A stretch of DNA of 15,056 nt from NCBI GenBank assembly GCA_938039795.1, contig CALHWU010000052.1, positions 1 to 15,056 of the forward strand, read 5' to 3'. Below, piece by piece: positions 7,960-15,036 of the stretch. The notes beneath the pieces are model-generated. The model had not been told where the DNA came from. It searched no databases and saw nothing but the letters and a program-made list of their open reading frames with translations. The position numbers were made by a program, and so were the translations under genes. How positions within the stretch are numbered: position 1 is the stretch's first letter; every line of letters begins with the position of its first letter. Origin of the DNA: an uncultured Muribaculaceae bacterium (GTDB lineage: Bacteria; Bacteroidota; Bacteroidia; Bacteroidales; Muribaculaceae).

Positions 7960-7962
7960 GCT

Positions 7963-8751
7963 ATGGCTACAGCAGACAAGAACAAAAACGAACAGAACCT
8001 CTCAGTGGAGTCGCGCCTCAAGTCGCTCTACGAGCTGCAGACGCTACTTTCGCAAATCGACCGAATCCGCACCGTGCGTGGCGAACTTCCTCTTGAAGTG
8101 GCTGACCTTGAGGATGTGATCAAGGGTCTGACCACCCGCATCGAGAATTTCCGCAAGGAGATCGAAGAAATCCGTAAGAAGTCGGTTGCCGAGAAGGAGA
8201 AAATCAACGATTCACAGGCCAAGATAGCAAAATACAAGGAGCAGATCGACAACGTGAGGAACAATCGCGAGTTTGACCTGCTGTCGAAGGAGATCGAGTT
8301 CCAGACTCTTGAGATAGAGCTGAGCGAGAAGCATATCAACGAGTATGCCCGCATGATCGACGCCAAAAACAATGAAATAGCCGAAACGGAAGAGCGTCTG
8401 GCCGACCAGAAGCATGTGCTTGCCGACAAGAAGGCCGAACTCGATGAGATCGTATCGGAAACGAAGCAGGACGAAGAGCGTCTGCGCGAGCAGGCCAAGG
8501 CTCTGGAGCCGAAAATCGACGCCCGCACTCTGGCAGCTTTCAAGCGTATCCGCAAGAATGCCCGCAACGGTCTGGGTATCGTCTACATCCAGCGCGATGC
8601 CTGCGGCGGCTGCTTCAACCGTATTCCGCCCCAGAAACAGATGGAGATCAAGATGCACAAGAAGATCATCGTCTGCGAATACTGCGGCCGCATCATGATC
8701 GACCCCGATCTGGCCGGCGTGGATCTCACCGCCTCCACAGAATCGAAATGA
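7963..8751 (+). CDS. Coiled-coil C4 zinc-ribbon protein (CT398/CdsZ-like family)
   Basis: This 262-residue protein is mostly a long charged antiparallel coiled coil (about 15-185, rich in E, K and heptad L/I). It includes the family motif NNREFDLLSKEIE at about 100-112. A C-terminal C4 zinc ribbon has C214 and C217 in ACGGC, and C238 and C241 in CEYC. This is the architecture of the C4-type zinc-ribbon family (former DUF164), whose Chlamydia member CT398/CdsZ binds the sigma-54 factor and secretion components. The role in Bacteroidales is not established. No signal peptide or membrane segment is visible. It is 3 nt from the Nif3 gene, a pairing common in Bacteroidota, so it can be cotranscribed as well as use its own nested promoter. 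A hairpin terminator follows. Confidence 0.92.
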   Translation: MATADKNKNEQNLSVESRLKSLYELQTLLSQIDRIRTVRGELPLEVADLEDVIKGLTTRIENFRKEIEEIRKKSVAEKEKINDSQAKIAKYKEQIDNVRNNREFDLLSKEIEFQTLEIELSEKHINEYARMIDAKNNEIAETEERLADQKHVLADKKAELDEIVSETKQDEERLREQAKALEPKIDARTLAAFKRIRKNARNGLGIVYIQRDACGGCFNRIPPQKQMEIKMHKKIIVCEYCGRIMIDPDLAGVDLTASTESK

Positions 8752-8766
8752 TATTTTGATCTGACT

Positions 8767-8817
8767 GAAAATATTTAATGCCCGGTCTCGTTGGAAGGCC
8801 GGGCATTAATATTTTTA
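8767..8817. terminator. Bidirectional terminator between convergent genes
   Basis: TTAATGCCCGG (8775-8785) pairs perfectly with CCGGGCATTAA (8799-8809) around a 13-nt loop. The outer AATATT arms extend the stem with one bulge. There is a T run on the right (8810-8816) and an A run on the left (8768-8771), so it can stop transcription from the zinc-ribbon gene and from the convergent CoA-transferase gene, which ends at 8833. Confidence 0.85.
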
Positions 8818-8832
8818 TGCGGGTCGAATTGA

Positions 8833-10326
8833 TCAGGCGTAGAGCGACCAGTCGGTCTTGCGCATGTCGCCGGTGGTCTGGAATGCGGTGTGGAAGCCGA
8901 GCGATGCGGCGAGGTGGTGGGGGGTCTGTCCACCCTTGCCGAGCTTGAGGTAGTCGTGGAGCAGCTCGCGATACATGGGGTGGGCGCAGTTGTCGATGAT
9001 GCGCTCGGCTCTCTGCACGGGATCGAGTCCGCGGATATCGGCAACGCCCTGGTCGGTGATGATGACGTCGACAGAGTGTTCGGTATGGTCGATATGCGAG
9101 CACATCGGCACGATGTTGCTTATCAGGCCTCCCTTGGTGATGGAGGGGCATGAGAAGATCGACAGGTAGCCGTTGCGGGTGAAGTCGCCGGAGCCGCCGA
9201 TGCCGTTCATCATCTTGGTGCCTACAACATGGGTGGAGTTGATGTTGCCGAAGATGTCGGCTTCAAGGGTCGTGTTCATGGCAATGACGCCGAGGCGGCG
9301 GATAACTTCGGGGCTATTGGAGATCTCGGCAGGGCGAAGCACGATCTTGTCGCGGAAGAAGTCGAGGTCGGAGAGCACTTCGGACTCCTTGGTGTCAGAC
9401 AGTGTCAGTGAGCAAGTTGATCCGAATTTGCAGCGGCCCATCTTCATAAGGTCGATCACTGCGTCCTGAATCACTTCGGTGTACATAGCGAACGGAGGAA
9501 GCTCCTTGGAGTCGCCGAGGCCGAAGAGGACGGCGTTTGCCACGTTGCCCACGCCTGACTGTATGGGGAGAAATTCCTTGGGGATGCGCTGCGCGCGAAC
9601 CTCGCCAATGAGGAAGTTGCAGACGTTGGCTCCGATCTGCAGCGTGGTGTCGTCGAGCGCTGTGAATCCCTTGATGCCGTCATAGGCGTCGGAGTGTACT
9701 ATTCCGGCTATTTTCGAGGGGTCGAGCTTGATGGTCGGGTGTCCGATGCGGTCGGAGGGTGTGTAGATCGGAATTTCACGACGGTGTGGCGGGTCGAGAG
9801 GCATGTAGATGTCGTGGAGCCCGTAGAGTCCTTCGGGGAGCTTTGTGTTGAGCTCAATGAAAATTTTCTTGGCCTTGGCGGCGTATGTGGGTACGTTGCC
9901 TACGCCTGTTCCGAGCACGACCTCGCCGTTTTCAAACACTTTTGCTACTTCGAGTATCGCCCAGTCGAGTTCGCCATAGGTGTTGTATCTGAACTTCTGC
10001 GCGAGTTCCGACAGATGCAGGTCGAAATAGTGGCAGTCGTGGGCATTGATACGCTGCCTGAGGTCGGGTGTGTTCTGGTAGGGTGTGCGTCTTGCGATGG
10101 CGTTGGCCCGCGCGAGCGCTCCGTCGGCGTGGTTGTTGGTCGATGCGCCGGTGAAGACGCTTACCTTGAAGGGGCGTCCGGCCTCATGTTCTTTCACGGC
10201 TTTAGCAGCAAGGGCCTCGGTGATTACTTTAGGCGAACCTGAAGCTGTGAAGCCTGATAAGCCAATATTGTCGCCGTTCTTGATAAGGTCGGCAGCTTCC
10301 TGTGCCGACAAAATTGGAAATGCCAT
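8833..10326 (-). CDS. Acetyl-CoA hydrolase/transferase, probable succinate CoA-transferase
   Basis: This 497-residue class I CoA-transferase moves CoA between acyl-CoA and a carboxylate. The N-terminal domain has NIGLSGFTASGSPKVI at about 20-35. The C-terminal domain has the active-site glutamate E284 in MYTEVIQDAV, which forms the acyl-glutamyl and CoA thioesters. It also has the GIGGSGDF loop at 375-382 and NTTLEADIFGNINSTHV at about 351-367. Full length and motifs place it with the Cat1/AarC succinyl-CoA:acetate group, not the short two-subunit enzymes. In succinate-fermenting Bacteroidales such an enzyme can couple propionyl-CoA or acetyl-CoA to succinate; the exact substrates cannot be read from sequence. 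The 28-nt gap to the small membrane protein upstream has no clear promoter, so the two are probably one operon driven from the miaB intergenic region. The bidirectional terminator lies downstream. Confidence 0.95.
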   Translation of the reverse strand: MAFPILSAQEAADLIKNGDNIGLSGFTASGSPKVITEALAAKAVKEHEAGRPFKVSVFTGASTNNHADGALARANAIARRTPYQNTPDLRQRINAHDCHYFDLHLSELAQKFRYNTYGELDWAILEVAKVFENGEVVLGTGVGNVPTYAAKAKKIFIELNTKLPEGLYGLHDIYMPLDPPHRREIPIYTPSDRIGHPTIKLDPSKIAGIVHSDAYDGIKGFTALDDTTLQIGANVCNFLIGEVRAQRIPKEFLPIQSGVGNVANAVLFGLGDSKELPPFAMYTEVIQDAVIDLMKMGRCKFGSTCSLTLSDTKESEVLSDLDFFRDKIVLRPAEISNSPEVIRRLGVIAMNTTLEADIFGNINSTHVVGTKMMNGIGGSGDFTRNGYLSIFSCPSITKGGLISNIVPMCSHIDHTEHSVDVIITDQGVADIRGLDPVQRAERIIDNCAHPMYRELLHDYLKLGKGGQTPHHLAASLGFHTAFQTTGDMRKTDWSLYA

Positions 10327-10354
10327 TGTTGTAAAATATAAGATTTACGGTGAT

Positions 10355-10699
10355 TTAGTATCTGCGGGTAAGAATCTCGGCGTCTATGACGGCCTGTCGC
10401 CATCTGCGCCGGCGTGCGGCCTCAGGGTCCTGTGGAGAAGCGACTGTGGCGGCGTGAGGCATGGCGGGTGTCTCCGGGGATGAAGAAGAGACCCTTATCC
10501 CCTCCTCAGGCATTGGCGGTGCGGACGGCTGTCGGTGGGGCAGCGGAACTTCAGGGCAACGCATGTGCTCACGATGGGTGTCGTGGGCTTCAGATGCTTT
10601 TCTTTCGGCATCCTCACGGCGGCGTTTGCCTCTCTCGCTAAACCAGCTGAGGAGACATCCGATAACCGCGCATGCGACTATGGAGAGGATTTCGTCCAT
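10355..10699 (-). CDS. Small membrane-anchored basic protein, unknown function
   Basis: This 114-residue protein is not in a family I can name. An N-terminal hydrophobic segment (about 3-20, EILSIVACAVIGCLLSWF) is followed at once by a basic run (RGKRRRED), so it is probably a single-pass protein with its body in the cytoplasm. The middle (about 45-92) is Pro/Ser-rich and low in complexity. The end (about 95-114) is Arg-rich and amphipathic, closing with DAEILTRRY. I regard it as real because a full TTTG-N20-TAATTTTG promoter lies the right distance upstream on this strand (about 35 nt leader) and the CoA-transferase gene follows after 28 nt. An overlapping plus-strand frame (10461-10724) lacks such support. 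A similar basic tail ending in EIL-R-K/R-Y occurs, from memory, in other small Bacteroidales proteins. Confidence 0.7.
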   Translation of the reverse strand: MDEILSIVACAVIGCLLSWFSERGKRRREDAERKASEAHDTHREHMRCPEVPLPHRQPSAPPMPEEGIRVSSSSPETPAMPHAATVASPQDPEAARRRRWRQAVIDAEILTRRY

Positions 10700-10705
10700 G
10701 ATTGA

Positions 10706-10737
10706 TTTGCCAGTTATGCACTGAATTAGTAATTTTG
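10706..10737 (+). promoter_or_regulatory. miaB promoter (perfect Bacteroidota consensus)
   Basis: TTTG (10706-10709), exactly 20 nt, then TAATTTTG (10730-10737): a full match to the housekeeping -33/-7 pattern. Transcription would start near 10744, giving about 27 nt of leader before the miaB ATG at 10771. Confidence 0.85.
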
Positions 10738-10739
10738 TG

Positions 10740-10771
10740 CAAAATTAAAGAAATAAGTGGTGATACGCAAA
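10740..10771 (-). promoter_or_regulatory. Promoter of the small membrane protein/CoA-transferase operon
   Basis: On the minus strand TTTG (10771 to 10768), exactly 20 nt, then TAATTTTG (10747 to 10740). Its -33 box shares one base with the miaB start codon. Its -7 box is 2 bp from the miaB -7 box, so the two boxes form one inverted repeat, 10730-10747. Confidence 0.8.
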
Positions 10772-12090
10772 TGAAGTTGAAGCTTTTCATCGAAACTTAC
10801 GGCTGCCAGATGAATTCGGCCGACAGTGAAGTCATAGCCGCCGTGATGGAAATGGCGGGTTATGAGTTGTCTAACAGTGTGGATGATGCTGACGCAGTGC
10901 TGCTCAACACGTGCTCAATCCGCGACAATGCCGAACAGAAAATCATAAGCCGCCTGCAATATCTTCAGTCGGTAAAGCGACGGCGGCACGGCGGTCTGAT
11001 CATAGGCGTGGTGGGGTGCATGGCCGAACGTGCCAAGGAGGAGCTTACAGAGCGTCATGGCGTGGATCTGGTGGCGGGCCCTGACGCATACATGTCGCTT
11101 CCGGAACTGTTTGCGTCGGTGGAGTCGGGCCATAAGGCTGTCAATGTGGAGCTGAGCACGACCGAGACATATCGTGATATAATTCCGCGCCGCATAGGCG
11201 GCAATCCGATATCAGGCTTCGTAAGCATCATGCGCGGATGCAACAATTTCTGCTCATATTGCATAGTGCCTTATACCCGCGGCAGAGAACGGAGCCGTGA
11301 GACGGAAAGCATCCTCGCCGAGGTGGCCGATCTGCGGGCAAGTGGATACCGGGAAGTGACTCTTCTGGGGCAGAATGTCAATTCCTATCGTCGGGAGGAT
11401 GCCGACGGTAAGGTGACGGACTTTGCCGGGCTGCTCGCGCTCGTAGCGGAGTCGGCGCCCGATATGCGCATAAGGTTTACTACGTCGCATCCGAAAGATA
11501 TGAGCGATGAAATTCTTAACACGATCGCCGCACACCCCAATATATGCCGGCATATCCATCTGCCCGTGCAGAGCGGAAGCAACAGTGTGCTCAAGGCCAT
11601 GAACCGTAAATATACACGTGAATGGTATCTTGACCGTATCGCTGCCATACGCCGTATCCTGCCCGGGTGTTCGATAACGACCGATCTTTTCACCGGTTTC
11701 CACGGCGAGACCGAGGAGGATTTTCAGGAGACGCTCAGCCTTATGCGTGAAGTGGGGTTTGACTCTGCGTTCATGTTCAAATATTCCGAGCGCCCCGGCA
11801 CGTATGCGGCCCGTTATTTGCCCGATGATATCAGCGAGGAGGTGAAAATAGAGCGTCTGAACCGTATGATAGAGCTTCAGGGGCAACTGTCGGCCGAATC
11901 CAACCGCCGGGATATCGGCAGCATTGTGGACGTGCTTGTAGAGGGCGTATCGAAGCGGAGCAAGGAACAGATGGTGGGACGCACCGATACAAACAAGACG
12001 GTGGTATTTCCCCGACGTCCGGTCAAGGTGGGTGATATAGTGAGTGTCAGGATAGCCGACGCTACTTCGGCCACTCTTCTGGGAGAGTGA
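10771..12090 (+). CDS. miaB: tRNA-2-methylthio-N6-dimethylallyladenosine synthase
   Basis: MiaB is a radical-SAM methylthiotransferase that converts i6A37 to ms2i6A37 in tRNAs reading U-starting codons. The N-terminal MTTase domain has three cluster cysteines: C12 in TYGCQMN, C48 in NTCSIRD and C83 in GCMAERA. The radical-SAM motif is C157, C161 and C164 in RGCNNFCSYCIVPYTRGRE. A TRAM RNA-binding domain (about 375-437) ends the protein. The set NTCSIRDNAEQK plus IVPYTRGRERSR separates MiaB from RimO and MtaB. The length of 439 is normal. The frame is open from an ATG at 10702, but that codon precedes the promoter's -7 box; 10771 gives the canonical MKLKLFIETYGCQMN start. It is divergent from the small membrane protein gene. 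I see no strong hairpin behind it, so some read-through toward ftsX is possible. Confidence 0.97.
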   Translation: MKLKLFIETYGCQMNSADSEVIAAVMEMAGYELSNSVDDADAVLLNTCSIRDNAEQKIISRLQYLQSVKRRRHGGLIIGVVGCMAERAKEELTERHGVDLVAGPDAYMSLPELFASVESGHKAVNVELSTTETYRDIIPRRIGGNPISGFVSIMRGCNNFCSYCIVPYTRGRERSRETESILAEVADLRASGYREVTLLGQNVNSYRREDADGKVTDFAGLLALVAESAPDMRIRFTTSHPKDMSDEILNTIAAHPNICRHIHLPVQSGSNSVLKAMNRKYTREWYLDRIAAIRRILPGCSITTDLFTGFHGETEEDFQETLSLMREVGFDSAFMFKYSERPGTYAARYLPDDISEEVKIERLNRMIELQGQLSAESNRRDIGSIVDVLVEGVSKRSKEQMVGRTDTNKTVVFPRRPVKVGDIVSVRIADATSATLLGE

Positions 12091-12144
12091 CCTTGGCTAT
12101 GGTGTTGTCAAACCTCACAAAATTCATTAAATCGGGTTAAAAAT

Positions 12145-12177
12145 CTTGACATAGGGGTGTCAGAAGTGTTAACTTTG
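12145..12177 (+). promoter_or_regulatory. Promoter of the ftsX cluster
   Basis: CTTG (12145-12148), 21 nt, then TAACTTTG (12170-12177): a full -7 box and a -33 box with one mismatch. Start of transcription near 12184 leaves about 30 nt before the ftsX ATG. Between the boxes TGACA (12147-12151) and TGTCA (12158-12162) form a 5-bp inverted repeat with a 6-nt spacer, a weak operator candidate. Confidence 0.7.
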
Positions 12178-12213
12178 TACTCTTAATAAACGATAAATCC
12201 TACCGAAAACCTT

Positions 12214-13095
12214 ATGAGCAGATTACAGCGGGGACGTGGAATTCCCGTCAGAAGCACCCAGCTGACCGCTACAGTCAGTGTGGCGCTGGTGTTGATCATT
12301 CTGGGTCTTACGGCTTTGCTGGCCTTGGCGGCGAGAAGCGTGAGCAGCGATATCCGCCAGCAGGTGGGTTTTGTTGTAGTTATGGCAGAGGATGCCTCCG
12401 AGGCGCAAGTGGCGGCTATGCAACGATATTGGAAGGCGGCTCCATATGTCGCGGGTGTGAGGTTCTCATCGGCCGACGATGTCATGGCTCGCTGGAAGGA
12501 GCTGGCTGGTGACGACGGCACCGACAAGGCTCTTCTCGGTGTGAATCCGTTCAGTCCGGAATTTGAAGTGTCGGTGACAGGTGCATATTGTAATCCCGAC
12601 AGCCTGAAAGCTGTTACTGATCCGCTCAAAAGCATGGCAGGCGTGGGAGAGATTCAGCTCCATTCCGACCTCATCAAGGCTGTCAACAATGCGATGCGCT
12701 CGCTCACGCTGGTGCTCCTTATTGTGGCCGGATGTCTGCTGATAATATCTTTTGTGCTGATAAACAACACGGTAAGGCTTACGATATATGCCCGCCGGTT
12801 TCTGATACATACGATGAAGCTTGTGGGCGCTACGCCCGGATTCATCAGGCGCCCTTTTGTGGTGTGCAATGTGCTTCAAGGCATAATAGCGGCTGCGGTG
12901 TCGGTCGTAGTGCTTGGCAGTCTGCTTTTGTATCTTGCTACGGTTGATCCTGAAGTGATACGCGCTGTGGGGATAGAAGGCACGGCCATAGTGTTTGTAT
13001 GCCTGTTTGTGCTTGGAGCGGCCATCTGCGGGCTGTCGGCTCTGTTGTCGGCCAACAAGTATCTGAGGGCTGATTATGACGAGATGTTTGGCTGA
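12214..13095 (+). CDS. ftsX: Cell division protein FtsX
   Basis: This 293-residue inner-membrane protein has the FtsX layout. A short basic cytoplasmic N-terminus leads to TM1 (about 18-40). A periplasmic domain (about 41-160) contains NPFSPEFEVSV at 111-121. TM2 (163-185), TM3 (216-242) and TM4 (257-280) follow. The conserved cytoplasmic loop MKLVGATPGFIRRPF at 201-215 is a strong family marker. FtsX pairs with the ATPase FtsE and transmits signals to periplasmic cell-wall hydrolases at the division site. No ftsE lies in the window, in line with the split ftsE/ftsX arrangement I know from Bacteroidales. It leads the cluster with DUF3098, uppP and truB, and its own promoter lies 37 nt upstream. 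Confidence 0.93.
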   Translation: MSRLQRGRGIPVRSTQLTATVSVALVLIILGLTALLALAARSVSSDIRQQVGFVVVMAEDASEAQVAAMQRYWKAAPYVAGVRFSSADDVMARWKELAGDDGTDKALLGVNPFSPEFEVSVTGAYCNPDSLKAVTDPLKSMAGVGEIQLHSDLIKAVNNAMRSLTLVLLIVAGCLLIISFVLINNTVRLTIYARRFLIHTMKLVGATPGFIRRPFVVCNVLQGIIAAAVSVVVLGSLLLYLATVDPEVIRAVGIEGTAIVFVCLFVLGAAICGLSALLSANKYLRADYDEMFG

Positions 13096-13132
13096 CAGGC
13101 CATCGGTAATAAACGAATAATATTGTTTTATA

Positions 13133-13450
13133 ATGAAGAATAACAACAGACAGCAGAACGGAGAGGTCGCCGACGGTCTGGACCGCGAGCCTTATGGCCG
13201 ACTCCCTCTGGTGAAGATCAATTTTATATTGATGGCGGTAGCGGCGGCAGTGATTGTCACCGGTTTCCTGTTGATGACCGGAGCTCCGTCGACTGAAACA
13301 GAGTTCAATCCCGATATTTTCAGCACCCGGCGTATCGTCGTCGGCCCGACCATGGCTTTTCTCGGTTTTATCTTCATGGGCATAGGCATCATGTGGCGTC
13401 CCGGGAAAAATAAAGTAAAAAGTGAGCCGGAGGAGGGCAAAGAAGGCTGA
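13133..13450 (+). CDS. DUF3098 small membrane protein
   Basis: This 105-residue protein has a charged cytoplasmic N-terminus (1-24). Two membrane segments follow (about 28-48, INFILMAVAAAVIVTGFLLM; and 69-88) around a short loop with FNPDIFSTRRIVVGP at about 58-72. That loop and the pair of helices are the DUF3098 signature of Bacteroidota. A basic, acidic-ended tail closes it. The function is unknown; it lies between ftsX and uppP, which suggests an envelope role (inference). It starts 37 nt after ftsX without a good -7 box in between, and its TGA overlaps the uppP ATG by one base, so the genes are probably cotranscribed and coupled. Confidence 0.9.
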   Translation: MKNNNRQQNGEVADGLDREPYGRLPLVKINFILMAVAAAVIVTGFLLMTGAPSTETEFNPDIFSTRRIVVGPTMAFLGFIFMGIGIMWRPGKNKVKSEPEEGKEG

Positions 13451-14283
13451 TGGACTGGCTCGACGCACTGATACTCGGCCTGGTCCAGGGCCTGGCCGAA
13501 TACCTGCCGATAAGTTCAAGCGGCCATCTTGAGATATGCCGCGAAGTGCTCGGACTGCAACTCGCCGGCGCTGAAGCTCTGGAATTTGACACCGCGCTGC
13601 ATGTGGCAACGGTGCTGAGTACGATTGTCGTACTCTGGCGTAAATTCGTGCCGCTGTGCGTGAGCTTCTTCACATGGCGTCGCGACGACAATTTCTACTA
13701 TGTATGCAAGATCCTCGTGTCGTGTATACCGGTAGCGATAGTCGGACTTTTCTTCAAGGACACGGTGGAGAGTTTCTTCGGCGGCAGCCTGACACTGGTG
13801 GGCTGTTGCCTTCTGGTGACGGCGTGTCTGCTTGCGTTCGCTTATTTCTTCCGTACGCGTCCGGCTCTTGAGGATGCGGCCTCCGACAGATCGGTCAGGC
13901 TCCACGGTATCCGTTGGATTGACGCTATCGGCATGGGCATAGCGCAGTCGATAGCCGTTTTGCCTGGCCTGAGCCGTTCAGGCACTACGATTGCGACCGG
14001 AATATCCATGGGTGCGCGACGTGCGGGGGTGGCTGAATTTTCTTTCTTCATGGTGATAATCCCCATACTCGGAGAAGCGTTGCTTAATGTCAAGGATATG
14101 GCATCAGGCGAAAGTGTGGTTATGGATTCCATTGGATGGCTGCCTCTGGCGGTAGGCTTTATGGCGTCGTTCCTGGCGGGATGCGCGGCGTGCAACTGGA
14201 TGATCGAGATCGTCAAACGCGGCAAACTGGTATGGTTCTCCGTGTATTGTGTGGCCATGGGTCTGCTGTGTATCCTCTGGTGA
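13450..14283 (+). CDS. uppP: Undecaprenyl-diphosphatase (BacA type)
   Basis: This integral membrane enzyme removes a phosphate from undecaprenyl diphosphate to recycle the lipid carrier for peptidoglycan and other surface polymers; in many bacteria it also gives bacitracin resistance. Motif 1 is QGLAEYLPISSSGHL at 13-27. It contains Q13 (Glu in E. coli), E17, S22-S24 and H26. Motif 2 is PGLSRSG at 172-178 with R176. FSFFMVIIPILGEA at about 197-210 is the usual helix after motif 2. The length of 277 is normal, with about eight hydrophobic segments. Translation is probably coupled to DUF3098 (TGATG overlap), and truB follows after 21 nt. Confidence 0.96.
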   Translation: MDWLDALILGLVQGLAEYLPISSSGHLEICREVLGLQLAGAEALEFDTALHVATVLSTIVVLWRKFVPLCVSFFTWRRDDNFYYVCKILVSCIPVAIVGLFFKDTVESFFGGSLTLVGCCLLVTACLLAFAYFFRTRPALEDAASDRSVRLHGIRWIDAIGMGIAQSIAVLPGLSRSGTTIATGISMGARRAGVAEFSFFMVIIPILGEALLNVKDMASGESVVMDSIGWLPLAVGFMASFLAGCAACNWMIEIVKRGKLVWFSVYCVAMGLLCILW

Positions 14284-14304
14284 TAATCTGATCGGAACAG
14301 ACCA

Positions 14305-15021
14305 ATGAAGAAAGACTTTATAGAGGGCGAGATCCTTGCTGTCGATAAGCCTCTTGGCTGGACGAGCTTCGACGTGGTGAAACGGCTGCGTGGCGCATTG
14401 CTGAGGCGTCTCGGCATGAAACGGTTCAAGGTCGGCCATGCCGGCACTCTCGATCCGTTGGCATCAGGAGTGATGATTGTAGTAACCGGCAGAGCCACAA
14501 AGCTGATAGAGAAGTTGCAGAGCGGGGTAAAGGAATACATCGCGACAATAGAGCTCGGCGCTACCACTCCATCCTACGATCTTGAGACCGAGATAGACGC
14601 ACGTTATCCTGTGGATCACATCACGAGAGAGCTGATAGAGGCGACCCTTGAGCGTTTCAAAGGACGCATCGAGCAGGTGCCACCGCAGTTTTCGGCCTGT
14701 AAGGTAGATGGGAAAAGGGCATATGAGACAGCCCGTCGCGGTCAGGAAGTGAATCTGAAGCCGAAAACTCTTGTGATTGACGAGATAGAGCTGCTTGATT
14801 ACAGCGGTACGAGCGCCACTGTAAGGGTGGTCTGCAGCAAGGGGACATATATAAGGGCCTTGGCGCGTGACATCGGCCGAGCGCTCGGTTCGGGCGCTCA
14901 TCTTACAGCTCTCAGGCGAACGCGGGTAGGAGATATCGCCTCCTCCGACTGCATGAGCGTTGACGAGGCTGTGGCAATGATACGTGAGGCGGAGCTCGCC
15001 GACCGCCCCGGAGAGGCATGA
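14305..15021 (+). CDS. truB: tRNA pseudouridine(55) synthase
   Basis: TruB converts U55 in the T-loop of tRNAs to pseudouridine. The N-terminal DKPLGWTSFDVV (14-25) and the catalytic GHAGTLDPLASG segment (44-55, nucleophile D50) are clear. So are KVDGKRAYE at 133-141 and CSKGTYIRALARDIG at 177-191. At 238 residues it is the short form: the core is complete, but the C-terminal PUA-type extension of the E. coli enzyme (314 residues) is absent, which is usual for Bacteroidota. It ends the visible cluster, and the sequence after it is still open. Confidence 0.96.
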   Translation: MKKDFIEGEILAVDKPLGWTSFDVVKRLRGALLRRLGMKRFKVGHAGTLDPLASGVMIVVTGRATKLIEKLQSGVKEYIATIELGATTPSYDLETEIDARYPVDHITRELIEATLERFKGRIEQVPPQFSACKVDGKRAYETARRGQEVNLKPKTLVIDEIELLDYSGTSATVRVVCSKGTYIRALARDIGRALGSGAHLTALRRTRVGDIASSDCMSVDEAVAMIREAELADRPGEA

Positions 15022-15036
15022 TATTTGTTAGAAACA

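Noticed and set aside
10461..10724. Plus-strand 87-codon frame opposite the small membrane protein
   Set aside because: It has no promoter, no hydrophobic or domain pattern, and is out of keeping with the well-placed minus-strand promoter and operon.
10702..10770. Upstream start for miaB
   Set aside because: It precedes the promoter's -7 box, so the main transcript would lack it; the 23 extra residues are not MiaB-like.
12091..12169. Possible terminator after miaB
   Set aside because: Only a 5-bp inverted repeat (TGACA/TGTCA) without a T run is visible, and it lies between the ftsX promoter boxes.
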